Below are positions 24,156-36,262 of a stretch of DNA of 64,000 nt, in pieces. The translations under genes and the position numbers were made by a program. The notes beneath the pieces are model-generated. The model was not told the DNA's origin. It did not search any database and saw nothing but the letters and a program-made list of their open reading frames with translations. The number at the start of each line of letters is the position of its first letter. The stretch's first letter is position 1. Origin of the DNA: Chamaea fasciata (Eukaryota; Chordata; Aves; Passeriformes; Sylviidae); NCBI GenBank assembly GCA_029207755.1, contig JARCOQ010000003.1, positions 97,604,646-97,668,645 of the forward strand. The letters run 5' to 3'.

Positions 24156-26423
24156 ACATTTTTGAGTCAGGAGGCCTAAAACATTTGCATCAAAAGGTCA
24201 TAAAAATGTTGTTTAAGAAAATTTGTGGCTCATTGATATTAAATTATAATAAAGATTGCATATATATCTATTCATACTTACATTCATAAAATGCTAGGAA
24301 GCCTCAAAATAGCTAAAACAATTATAACAAACAATAAAGAAGAGTGATATAACTAAAACCTGATTAATTGGTTGGTCTTTAGTCTCAGCAGAAATCCCAA
24401 AATATCTGACTGAGGATTTAACAAATTAAACTGATTGTGTAAAAAACCCCAAAACTCTCTTTCCAATTTATCCAACTTATACAGTATCAAAAATTTGGTT
24501 GATAAAGGCCACGTACAGAGATTACATCCTTGCTTATCCCTAATTGCCAGTGAGTCAGTAATGCCCCAGAGTTGCAGGAATGTACCTGTGCACTCCAAAG
24601 CCATGCAGATCAGCTTCCCTCTCATAAACACTAACCAGCCAAGGAACAACACCAGTCTACCTTTTTTTCCTGAAGCCAGCTTGTTCAGTGATGGATTAAG
24701 GAGGTCCTTACCCCATCACACCACAGTAGCACTCACTTAGGTTTTGTAGCCATTCTGGAGTGTATGTCATTCAGTCATAATATTAACATGATGCAGAACA
24801 ACACCAGTAACACCTGCTAAATTAATTAACATTTCATTCATTTAGCATTAATTTTTGACACCTGTCAGTGCACAGTTGCTGGCAAGAAATAGCCATCAAA
24901 GGTTTTTGTTTCACCAAGGCTCCACCTGGAGTCGAGGACATTAAGGATCCTCTTCAGTAAAGGTCTCAAAGACACTGAAATAGTTGGTTGTAAAAATATG
25001 TTGAAAATTTCCATATTTTTTTTCAAATTTCAGTAAATGATATGGGCAAGATGCTAAAGTTAGAGCTAACTGAATTTCTTGGGGAATTGCCTTCATAACT
25101 ATTCTTTTTTAATAGAAATCAAAGTCATAAAGCAACACGGAGAGCTCACAGAACAAGGGGCTCCAACCCGGTATCTCATGAGAGACAAAATATTTGATAT
25201 TAACAATCCAATGCGAATTCTCCTTAAAATGTTATCATAAATAGATGACATGACTCATGAAAAGTGGAAATTATGAACACTTTATTTCTGTTAGTGAGAC
25301 ACTTAAACTCTGCAAACACAGTGTTTGGAGTAAAACTTGTAGTAGGTACAATCAGTAGATGAGATAATCTCTATTCATAATCACAGGATTTTTAAAATTG
25401 AAGAGTGTTTGAAAAAGCTATTGATATTTTTGAGAACTGTAGAAGCAGTCACCTGTTGAAAGATTCAAGAAGTAAAGATTGAGAAAATACTTGAGGAAGT
25501 AACTTTAGAAGGCAATTATGAATGCTACCAGGCTCTTAATTGTAACAAAGAAAGATGTAAAAGAATTGTTGTTGTAAAGTTAAGTAAGACAAATCGAAAT
25601 TTGAGGTTGAAGAGTGGATGATAAAAATTAGGATGAATAACAGGCCAACTATTGCAGTGGATTTTTAAAATACTTTTTCCCTAATATTTTTGATTAAATA
25701 TATTATGCCATTCTAAAATTAAAGGAAAAAACCCAAAAAAAAACCAACAACAAAAAAGGCAAACTAAAATACCCAAACAAATTATGTGAGGAAAACTGCC
25801 AGGAGCAGTTCAAAATACTTGATCTGATGGCTCACTCTGGCCTTAAATCTTTGCAAGCACATGAAATTATTCACTGATCTCTGGGCTTACATAACAGCAA
25901 CCATCAGTAAAAAAGCTTTCTTTCCAGCTGGCTAAAAGAGTATTTCCTGGAAGGCAATGACCTGGCCTCAGTTATTCATGCTTTTGTCATTTCTCATTTA
26001 GGCTGCAGTGATTCAGCGTTCAATATAAATGGTCATACAGTTTCAGTGCTTTCAGAAATTCAGGTCTTAAAGAGGGCTACATCTCATTTCAACAGTGCAG
26101 TCCACTGGCAACGTATCAGATATATCTGCCAGGCTTTTTCTTACCTTTCCATAGACTACCTAAAGAAGTTCAAGGTCCTGATTCCTTTCCTTAGGATACA
26201 CCATAGCTGAATCTCAGAAATGAAAAGATCTTCATAAAGTTTTATGATGAAAACTAGTTTTCTCTAATAGAATGGACTCCCTACCCCTTGCCCATAACTA
26301 TATCTCATTGACATTTTATGGGGCAGACCAAGCTGCTCCTGTACATGCTCCTACTCTGTAGTCTGCAGCCCACTGTGATTCACCTTATTATTTTGTTTGG
26401 ACATTTGTTGCATTTACATTTGT
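24156..26423. other. Non-coding stretch, no gene recognised
   Basis: AT-rich, with an A/C-rich low-complexity patch near 25730-25760. The overlapping frames 24353-24740 lie on opposite strands and show no domain. Part of it could be further decayed LINE sequence following the remnant at 23940-24155, but I cannot show this. Confidence 0.5.
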
Positions 26424-26460
26424 AGAATGGTTTAAGCTGGAAGATACCTGAGAAGGTCAT
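26424..26460 (-). mobile_element. CR1 LINE 3' end, first part (split by solo LTR)
   Basis: 'tagaatggtttaagctgg' followed by 'aagatacctgagaaggtcat' is the minus-strand 3' end of an old CR1. The usual continuation ('atctagt...') resumes only after base 27198, so the element was interrupted by the LTR at 26461-27198. The final GTCAT is the left copy of the target duplication. Confidence 0.8.
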
Positions 26461-27198
26461 TGTCTTGGTTTAGATAGACAGGTATCTGCCAGGGAAGGTT
26501 GAAGTCTCCCTTGAAATGTAAGCCTCTCTCCCCCTTTCCCAAATTATTATAAATTTGCAATTGAAAGGCTGTCAGGCAAAGATTTTGGGAATAGGTATAC
26601 CAGTTCTTTACTAGGGATATAAAAATACAAATGTTGCAGTACAGAAGAATAAGCAAGCAAGCAAACAAACGAGAAATCTTAGACAAACCCTGACAGAGTC
26701 AGAAAAATACAATCTGACACCCTGTTGGTCAGGGTGTTGGAAGCAGTCCAAAGTAAGCCCTCCTGGAGTGGCAGACTTGGTTCTGCTGGAGTAGAGATGG
26801 TCCTGTCGAAGGAAAGGGTCCAGTAATGGTGAGACAGGTCCAGTCTTCCTCCAGGGATCCGGTGGAAAACTGGATACCTGGTGGCACTTGTGGCTCCTTT
26901 TTATCTAGGTGAAGATAGTTTGGCTCCTCCTTCCTGGGTGGAGCATCTCACAATAGTATGATGTAATGTGTCATGTCATTGGTGAGCTTTAATGGTCCAT
27001 TAGCAGAAGATGTCCTATGGGGGCAGTGGGACACGGCGTGCACTATCTGTTAAGGATGACTGCACCATCTGTTTAAGGATCACTGCACCATCTGATAAGC
27101 AACACTGACCCATTTAGGCAAAGATAAGCAACACTGCTCCACCCGGTTTCAACAGATGGAATAGAATAACATGTTTTTCGGTTACAAAACCCAAGACA
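26461..27198 (-). mobile_element. Solo LTR (ERV-L-like), 738 bp, perfect 5-bp target duplication
   Basis: The element starts TGTCTTGGTTTAG and ends CCCAAGACA (5'-TG...CA-3'), and is flanked by GTCAT on both sides (26456-26460 and 27199-27203). Its left end matches the left end of the 3' LTR at 58127 in the same orientation: 'agacaggtatctgc', then 'ggcaaagatttt...', then 'cagttctttactag'. Beyond this outer segment the two diverge, so they are related but different subfamilies. No internal retroviral sequence is present, so it is a solo LTR, presumably left by recombination between two LTRs. A 5-bp duplication fits ERV-L-type integration. Imperfect tandem units lie near 27039-27095. Minus orientation is inferred from the match to the provirus. 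Confidence 0.9.
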
Positions 27199-27775
27199 GT
27201 CATCTAGTGGGACTTCAAGTCAAAGTTTTTCCAGGTTCAAATTTATGTCCATGGCTCACCTCTTGTCCAGCCAAATTTTGTGTCTCTCCAAGAACAAGTA
27301 TTGCAAAACTTTTCTGTGCTGCCTAGTTGAGTCTTTGAGCACTCATGGTGAATTTTTTCTTATCATTAGATAGTACCTAAATTCTTGAAATTTTTAACTG
27401 CTGAGTCTCATCCTTTCATTGTACAAGCCTCTGAGAAATTTGACTTCACCTTCTCTGTACTCACCCATTCAGTTTAGCTAAACATGGCACAGTTATGTTT
27501 TCCCCATAATCTTCTCTCAGTGGGTCAAACCCTCTTGCTCCTTCAGCATCTTATGATAGGCAGCCCCAAACTAGGCAAAGTAATTCAGGTGCAACCTCAT
27601 AAATGCTGGATAGATAACAGAGAACAATCACCTTCCTGGGCTGGCTGCCTGTGCTCTCTCTAGTGGAGCCCATGCACTGTCTGCCTTAAGTTCTACAACA
27701 CTCACCCTTGACTTATATTCCACTTCTTGCCCACAGTTCCTTTTCTACAAAATTTCTTTATCTAATGAATCCCAT
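27199..27775 (-). mobile_element. CR1 LINE, second part (split by solo LTR)
   Basis: This resumes the CR1 interrupted at 26460. The clearest CR1 similarity is at about 27540-27760, for example 'aggtgcaacctcataaatgc' near 27588 and 'agaacaatcaccttcctggg'. The stretch 27210-27520 is poorly conserved but lies in the right position. No intact ORF2. The right boundary is approximate. Confidence 0.72.
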
Positions 27776-29378
27776 CTGATCTGGGGTATGTATCCCACTC
27801 ATACTCGGTCTCAATTTATTATGCAGGCAATTCTGCATCAGAGTCAAGTTTTCTTGGGAAGGGAGTAATCCAAGATGATGGCATTTAGGGCCAAAGTCTA
27901 GACTTTTATAAACCTAACTGCTTTATTCAGCATGTGAAGCATAAGCCTCAAACAATTCATTACACCAGTGTTAAGAAACATGAATGCTAAGAGAAAATCA
28001 AATAGCCCTCAAAACACCTCCTCACTAAAGAACTTCCTCTTTCTCCCCCCTTCCATTAAAAAAAAATTGCTTAACAAAACAAGACTCTGAACACACTTTC
28101 CCTGGTGCAGAGAGAATATAAATATAAACTGCTTAGAACAGATGTTCAAAGGCTGACAGCCATGTTTTTCACTGCACTGGAAAATATATGAATACTTTAG
28201 TGCTGAGCCCAGAGTAACAAAGAAAATGAGAAGGAAAGAGTATTCTTGCTACCTACCTTTTTATTTTTTTCTGTTTGGCAAATTACATTATTACGAAGCT
28301 ATAATAGTATGATGATCGTTATGACAAATGATCTAAATGTGACTAATGTTATCAGCCAGATTATGAAAAAAAGCTTATTCTCAGAGCGTTACAGTTAAGG
28401 GCAAAAAGCACAACAGGATCTGTCATTCTGAGTAAAACAATCCATAAAACCTCATTCAGTAATTTCCATGTTCAATGCCAGCTATATGCAACTTGAATTA
28501 GCATGTGTGTTTGGACATGTGCCACCTTACTTGACAACATGAAGAAAGAAAAAATCTACATGTCCATTGGCAAGCCACCCTGATAGTTAAGCACGTTCTT
28601 GATTTAAAAATATGCACATTATTTTCAGCCTGAATTACTTTACCTCTAATTTTCATCTGTTTAGAGTACATTTTACTGTCTGTGACTGCAGGGTCAAACA
28701 GCCTCCTACTAACTGATACCCTATCCTCGTTGAGGCACTGTGTATTTGTAATTAATTGCCTCTTAAATACTTCTTGTGCAAGCTAAATAAATGGAGGGAT
28801 TTTTACCATAAAATATTTTTGTAAGTCTTTTATTGAGAACGGGAATTGTCTTTCAAAAATATATTTTCTTTACAGCAATGAATTGAAAGCAGGATATAAC
28901 AGCAATATTTTACAGTCATCAATATTTTGCTTAGCTCCTGTTATTCTGTCATCTCAGGACCCTTGGTTAAAACTTTATCATTATGTATCCAAGGATGATA
29001 CCAAAACAACCAACAAAATTAACAAAAAATAATAACAATCCCACACCCCCTCAAAACCCAAACAAAAATCCCAATCAACCAAACAAAAAAAAACAGTTCT
29101 CACTGTGCTTCTAAAGTTGTCATGTTCTCCAGATCCTCTGAAAAACCTGCACGTACATCACCCATTTAGGGTGTTACAGCATAACTTAATCACATCCTCC
29201 AGCTGAACTTGACACTGATGTAGAAATCACCAACACTTTTACTTTTGGGGGAGATTAAGAAATTGAGATATTCTCCATACCCTTGTTACATTGTCCCCGG
29301 CATCTAGACTTGAAAGCCTTCTTACAGTGACCAAAAGGGTCATCATAATTGTTCACATTGTTAAAGCTTTGACTGATA
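27776..29378. other. Non-coding stretch, no gene recognised
   Basis: AT-rich. The segment 28270-28830 has few low-complexity interruptions and is discussed as a possible conserved element. An A/C-rich tract at about 29000-29095 precedes the next CR1. No ORF of note. Confidence 0.5.
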
Positions 29379-29702
29379 TAGAATCACAGAATGGCTTGGG
29401 CTGGAAGGGACCTTAAAGATGATTTGGTTCCACCTCTTTGTTGTGGGTAGGTACACCTTCCACTAGGCCAGGTGGCTCAGAGCCCCATACAACCTGACCT
29501 TGAACACCTCCAGGGATGGGGCATCCACAGCTTCTCTGAGGAACTTGTGCCCTTGCCTCACCACTCTCATAGTCAAGAATTTCTTTCTAGTATCTAATCC
29601 AAACCTAGTCTCTTTCAGTTTGAAGCCATTCCCCCCTGTCCTGGCACTACATGCCCTTGTAAATAGTGTCTCTTTATCTGTTGGAGCCTTCTTTCAGGTA
29701 TG
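29379..29702 (-). mobile_element. CR1 LINE fragment, 3' end, minus strand
   Basis: It starts with the CR1 terminus 'agaatcacagaatggcttgg', then 'ctggaagggaccttaaag', 'ccagggatggggcatcca' near 29510 and 'tttcagtttgaagccatt' near 29616. It is 5'-truncated at about 29700. The plus frame at 29500-29703 is a by-product. Confidence 0.9.
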
Positions 29703-31340
29703 ATCTATGGATGAGGAAGGCCTAGGGATGCTGCCACAGACCATGTCACATACAAGCTACTAAAGACAACATGGAGTTAAACAGTAACACAGCAGGCATA
29801 AAAACTACCACAGAGCCACATTCAGATAGATCTAGTATTTCTTGACACTAGTGGGAACATTTCCATTGGCTTCAGTGAGCACAGAATTGCCAAAAACCAA
29901 TAGATTTTTTGTGGTTGTTTTCGCATTTCAACAAGCTGGATTTAAATTCATTAACATTCCAAATGAGATCGATAATGAATAGTTCAGTAATAATTACCAG
30001 GACTCCACAGAAAACTCTATAAATTCTGTCATGAGCTATACACTGCATGTGCCAATTTTCCATAAACAAGGGATTATTGCACTCTCTGTTTTGTAACAAT
30101 AAGCACGTTTGGTAATTGTGACTGGAACTATACATTATTCATCTGAATTTAAAGCTGTGCTCATTTATCCCTTTGCCAAAATTGTCCTTCCATTCCAATA
30201 ACAGGTCTGTAAGAAACAGATTCAACTGAGGTTTCCTCCAAGGCAAAGATGTTCTCCTGAATGTTTGAATTTGAGCTGAAAATTCATGTTCTAATAAATT
30301 TGCTGAGGCTAAATGTGATCTATCAGTGCCTAAACCAAGTTACTTCAAGACAATTGTGTTGTAGTCTAGAACAATTTTGTTGCATATCTCATAGTGCTGT
30401 AGTGTTTATCCTAAGGTTCAAGATCCTAGAGTAAATTGACTATCTAAAAATCTCCTTTAAATAAATAAAAATAAATAAATTATTGGACTTTCTGGGCATG
30501 GACAGTGCTTCAAATCTGAGGGCAGAGAAGGCCAAGGCAAAGAATTTTATTTTTAAAATTAATTTTCATCCCATTTCTTTAATGCATAATCCCTGTTTAC
30601 AGGGATACTTGTCTGCATTGTAAATCAAAATCAATGGTTAGGTCAGAATTCAGAACTGAAAAGAAAGAGACTTTTAGAAAGGTACTTTTAAATTGTGTAG
30701 AGAAATTTCCAGTTGTGAATTTATTGGTGTGTTTTACTTGGTGAACACTGAACTTTCAGCAGTTAGTAAAACAAGGAAAGAATTTATTTTTAAGCAGAAT
30801 TAAAAAATTATGTTTACAGAAGTTGTAACTGCATTTCCAAAATAATTACATGCAACTATAAACTTAACTGCAATCAAAATTTAAACTGATGGTTTGAGTC
30901 TAAATATGGAAGATCATTCAACATATTCTCTCACAAATTAGCCTTCAAAATTCATATGCTGACCAATTGTTTTAATATCCAATACCATGGAGCTGAAAAC
31001 TGAAAGAACTCATTCAGTCAACTTAATCCAGACATGTTTTGCAAGGAGCAAGAATAACTGTGCAATCCTATTCATGATTTTACCATTTTGAACCCAATGT
31101 TTACCTTCTGTCCACTACTCCAAATGGAAATCTGCTTCAAATAAGTATTCATTCTGGCAGAGAGTAGAAAAAAACTTCTTATAATTTTCACCTTTTGTGA
31201 AAATGATTTTCATGGCCACTATCTGAACTTACTTGTTCTTATACCAATACCATTCTTCACTGAAAATGCATCTTTTACTTCTCTGATATGCTTTAATTTT
31301 AGGCAAACCTCTTGTAAAGTTAGACCACCCAAGCTCCTTT

Positions 31341-31378
31341 AATCTTTTTCTTTTTTTTTTCTTTTTTTTTTTTTTTAA
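31341..31378 (-). repeat. Poly-T-rich tract
   Basis: T runs interrupted only by single C residues. Confidence 0.88.
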
Positions 31379-34116
31379 CTAAATTCTGAAATTCCTTGGT
31401 CATCCCAGTGTCTCTTATCTGCAGGGTATCTGAATGCAACTTTCCTGACTGTAACAATCAGAAGCATTTTTTAATTTAAATTAAGGAAAGAATTTCCCTG
31501 ATATGGCCACATCTGTACTGGTAAATAAGCTGCATGTGAGATGCACTAGTTGATATAGCATGGCTCACGTCTGCACAGGCAAACACTCCCCTGGCTTTCA
31601 GCGCTGTCCTGAGAATTGTTTCCAGGCCACGTCCTTCCCCAAGCTGTGCTCAGGCACTGCCTGCAAAGTTCTAATTGGCCTAAACCAAAACCAGGCAAGG
31701 GCAGTACCAGCAGTTTAAAGTAGGGATGACCATCCACCACTGATTGGCCCATGTCTAGGTCCTGTTTAATTTATTTGCATAATTGCAGTGTATGATGTAT
31801 ACTACACTGGTAAAAATGCTTCTGTTTTTCCTGGAATTACTTTTCCCAACATAGCCTAGATCTCACTTTGCATGTCTGACCCTCATGGATCAGATGCCTG
31901 ACCTCCCTGAAGTCAGCTGCTGTACTTGCATTTTTCTCCATCTAACTACAGTAGTCTTACAGGATTTTATCAAGGCAAAACATTTGGGGTTGTCTAACTG
32001 ACATTTACAGTTTTCTGGGGCTCTCGTTCTCCAAGGGCTCTTCAAGATTTTCAAGACCAAAAATATTACACGTCTACACTGTAAGCTAGTAAATCAAATT
32101 GTAATAGACACAGAACAAGGAAATTAACAACATGCGATAGTGAAAAAGGGGGGGTTTGCATACAAAAGACTACATTATTTGCTTGTGCATGAGTTACCAA
32201 AATAAACACAAACACTGGGGTTTTTTTCAGGTACTTCTATTCACGGATAGTCATATGACAATAAATTCCCCTGTTTCCTAAATCTCATTCCAGGATTGCA
32301 TCTGTTAGTTGAAGACCCTGAGAGATTTCATGTGAATCTGTTAAAACAATACCCAGAGAAATTTCATGTGCATTATATGACATTAAACTCTCAGTCTACG
32401 CATGTTTATCTAGCTTTCATTAGGAGACTACATGTGAACACTGATATTCCTCATCCCCAGGAAGTATATAACCAAATCAGCTTTAGTACTCCCTTCACTG
32501 CAATCTTTGATAAAAACCCCAAAGCATTCTGGTCAAATTCAAATGCAATACAAATAAAAGCAACACAGACTTTGACTTTTTATTTCTTAAAAGTCTTATC
32601 TCTTAGCCACCAGAGGAAGCTTACTGAGGCAATGAATAGTTGAAATAAGTGATTGATAATGAAGAGGAGGAAAAGTTAATTAAAGATTTAAAATGAGAAT
32701 TTTGATACCCTATGTATTCAAACAAAGTGCCTTTCTTAGATCCTACAAAGCCTTACCCGTATGCTAATTTCATGGAAATGAGGTTTATTATACTCTGTGG
32801 ATTTTTCATTAAACAAGCAGAGACATAACCATATATACTCTTCTCTCCTTACCCCAAGCTCTCACACATTCTGTGAAAGGTGTGATAGCTACTTTCTTTT
32901 TATCAGTTTTTATCCCCTGTCGACTTGTCTTTGTTGAATCAACATAAAAGAGACTGTTCCACAAACCATATAAGACGGATCCCCAGCCTGCCTGAACTCA
33001 GCATTTCTTATGGTCTACCCCAATTCTGCTCATTTCTCCTGGTCTGCAAATTGCAAACTTTCCACACGTAAACTGCTTGTTTGGAACGGTGTCTGGCTCA
33101 CACTAACTATTAAACCATGCCATGCACTGGGTTAAGATCTTAATACTGGGTTCAAAACAATCCAATTCCCAAGACTGCTGTTTTGCACATATATTCAGCC
33201 TGTATCCACACTTCAGATGCAGAAGATTTTGTCAGATCTTTCTCTGGGCTCTTTTCCTGAAGAAATTGCCTCCTCTTTCCTCTTTCAGAGGTTTCCACCA
33301 GGCCCAGAGTGCATCCGCCAGGACAGGAATATGCAGAAAGTTCTTTTATTTTCCCCTCCTAAGCACAGCCCTTTTAACAGTGTATATCACGTACTGTACT
33401 TGTGCATGTAGTCCTTTCGCTAAAGGGGAAAAAGAGCCAGCTCAGGTTTTAGTTGTCAGGAACAAACACCATCTCAAGCCCATCCACAGACTTCAGAAAG
33501 TTAAATTAAACTGCCTGGAAAGTTCTTTCAGACTTAATGGTGATTACTGTTGCTTGAGCAACACTTTCATACTATTTTCTGAAGCAGCCTTCTATTCATA
33601 GCTATTCATAATACCATGTCTCTGAACACACTTCACAGCTGAAAGCAAAAAAACGCTGCTCAAATTCTCCAGTCTTCTCTGCTGCATTTACTCTCCCCAA
33701 TCTTTGCCCAAAAGATTAACAGCTTAGCTGACTTTTCTACACAACATCCAGCACTTAGATCTCACCAACATCACAGGGAAGGTTAAGTTCTGAATATCCA
33801 GCATCAATGTCACACACCAAAATTATGTTGCTAAAAGCATATATCATTAGCTAAATAAAATCATGGTAATTTTCTTTTATTTAAAAAATGTGGATATTCT
33901 GCATGGTTAAAGAGGGCTAGAGAACCACTTATGCTACTTATTATTTGTTCAGCCATGTTAGAGGCTGAATAAGTTTCTTTTGAAAACTGAGGAAGTCGTT
34001 CCACTTGTTCCAGCCACAGGTCTATAAAAATATATATTTCTTTCATATCTGTATATTTTTTGTATAGCAGCACAAAAAGGACTCAATTATATTTTTCATT
34101 TATACCTAGTATGGTG

Positions 34117-34140
34117 TGTATAGATAGATAAATAGATAGG
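34117..34140 (+). repeat. Short GATA/TAGA microsatellite
   Basis: About six TAGA-type tetramers with one A substitution. Confidence 0.8.
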
Positions 34141-35063
34141 TAGCATATAATTACCCTAAATGTAACTTAATATCTATTACATATCATTTGTAGTGTCCTG
34201 CATATGCTCCAGCTTCTGGTTGAGAAGTGTTTCCTGGTTTCATCTATGTTTCTGTCATATGTGCAGAGCCCATATATATTTTCTATATCCCAAGGCTTCT
34301 GAAGAAACCTAGACATTTATGTTTAGGCACCTTAATCAAGCTCAAAGTGTTGTAATAGAGGGTAATAACTCTTTTGAAGAATTCTTTGGCAAAAATTCTC
34401 ATTAAACAACATGACCATTTTTCATGCTAATTCTTTCCACCAAACTCAGGCTTTCTAAAAATTATATAAAAATGCAGATTGCAGGAATTCAATAATTCCT
34501 TGATATTAGAGATTTTCCTCCTCTTTTTTGTGCTCTTTGTCAGATATTTTATAATTAAGGGGTTTGATTTTTCTGTTCAGGTAATGTGTTGAATTTCAGA
34601 GGAGTTTTGTGGTCTATACACCTCTTAGATATCCTGTAGTGATGTCTTAGTAGGTTGGAGATTGGAGATTTTTCTAACCTACGCATTTAGTATGTTGGTA
34701 CATGTGAACTGGTGAAGTGTTTGGTTCCTTCCAGCCCTATTCTTATTTTAAAAAAAATCCCACGTGGGCTTTTTTATTATTTTCATAAGAAATAAACATT
34801 TTAAAACAAATGTTGTTCAGTTTTGTTTGCTCTGAAACTGAAAATATTCTCCCTACGTGCATCTAGAGGCATGGAAGGAATAAGCTGTAGCATTGTAAGC
34901 AAAGATAAATTATCAACAGTAAGAATGAAATGTGGGACCTCTGGATCCAAACACACATATTTCTACTGACAGTGCAAAGGGGCTCTATTCCACAGCAAGG
35001 GGCTGTGGCAAGGTCATCAACTTCTCTTTGCACAAAAGAGGGATTCAATGCTGCCTTCAAATG

Positions 35064-35066
<3 letters not shown>

Positions 35067-35104
<38 letters not shown>
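35067..35104 (+). repeat. Poly-A run, 38 bases
   Basis: Uninterrupted A. The sequence just upstream is not recognised as a retrotransposed gene or SINE. The frames on both strands here (polylysine and polyphenylalanine) are artefacts. Confidence 0.97.
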
Positions 35105-35107
<3 letters not shown>

Positions 35108-35727
35108 TCATTGTTTACTGCCGAAGTGCACTTATTTTGATCTCATTTCTAAGAATCAAAAAATGTGACTACTTTTAGTAGCATTACAATGAAAGCTTTA
35201 CATATTCTACTGAGTTCAGGGATTTCCTTCGTAACTATATTGATTTAAATTACAGTGGGATGCATAGAAAACTAATTAGGAAGCAACACTTGGCTTCCTA
35301 GAACAAATAATTATGCCAACTCTTCAAAAATAGCGGGCAAAATTATTAACCTCAAGTACATGGCACCCCATCTACTATTAAGATATATGTTTATTTTTCC
35401 AAGTTTAGAACTTGAAAACCTAAAGGCTAATGAATAGTTAAAGGACTCCTGAGAAGAAAAGATAGAATCCTCCTCAGAACAGGGCTAGGGAAACAGACTG
35501 AAAGGTTAAGTAGAGGAAGAAAGAAACAGATTCTACAGAAAAAGTCTAAGATGTTGGTGCCTTTCCAGAGCAAGGGCATAGCAAGCTGTAGGGAAAAGCT
35601 TCATATAAATTTATGCTACATTTACTGGTTTAAATGTTTAATGTTTTCTTTGATGCTTTACTTCTAAATAAATTACACTTCTAGAAGGCTTTCAGTCAGC
35701 TTTTTGTGTGAACAGCACTTTGAGGGA

Positions 35728-36262
35728 GATGATTCTGCCCCGTATTCTGCTCTGGTGAGATCCTACCTGGAATTCTGAGTGCAGCTCTAGAGTTCCCAGT
35801 ACAGGAAGGACTTTGACATGTTGGAGTGTGTCCAGAGGAGGGTTATCAAGTTAATTAGAGGGATCCAGCACGCCTTCTATGAGGAAAGGCTGAGAGAATT
35901 CAGATTGTTGAGCCCGAGAGAAGAATTTGGAGTGACTTAACTGTAGCCTTCCAGTTCCTGCAGAGAGCCTACAAGAAAATGGAGAGGGACATTTTACAAG
36001 GGCATAGAGTAACAGGACAAGAGAGAGTAGCTTCAAACTGAAAGAGAATAGGTTTAGATAAGACAAAGGGAAAAAATTATTTACTGTGAGGGTGGTGAGG
36101 CACTGGCACAAGTTGCCCAGGGAAGCTGTGGATGGTCCATCCCTGGAGGTGTTCAAGGCCATGTTGAATGGGGCTCTGAGCAACCTGGTCTAACGAAAGA
36201 GGGATTGGAGTGAGATGATCTTTAAGGCTCCTTCCAAACCAGGCCATTCTATGATTCTATAA
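35728..36262 (+). mobile_element. CR1 LINE fragment, 3' end, plus strand
   Basis: A plus-strand CR1 of about 535 bp that runs to the terminus 'attctatgattctataat' (36245-36262). Landmarks are 'ctggtgagatcctacctgg' near 35750, 'tgtccagaggagggttatc' near 35828, 'agttgcccagggaagctgtgg' near 36111 (with one base more than needed to recognise it) and 'ctccttccaaaccaggcc'. It is 5'-truncated with no intact ORF2. The overlapping minus frames 35851-36411 are by-products. Confidence 0.92.

Larger units (their letters stand above)
29703..35727. other. Non-coding stretch, no gene recognised
   Basis: About 6 kb, AT-rich. The frame 33122-33601 (plus, 159 codons) is the longest outside the provirus but has a Phe/Ser/Leu/Cys-rich translation without domain and no splice-site support. 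A GC-richer patch at 31560-31750 has no recognised identity. Simple repeats: (AAAT)n near 30460, a T-rich tract at 31341-31378, GATA units at 34117-34140 and poly-A at 35067. Confidence 0.55.

Noticed and set aside
33122..33601. 159-codon plus frame
   Set aside because: Longest frame outside the provirus, but the translation is Phe/Ser/Leu/Cys-rich with no motif, no splice-flanking evidence and no repeat identity; consistent with chance in 64 kb.
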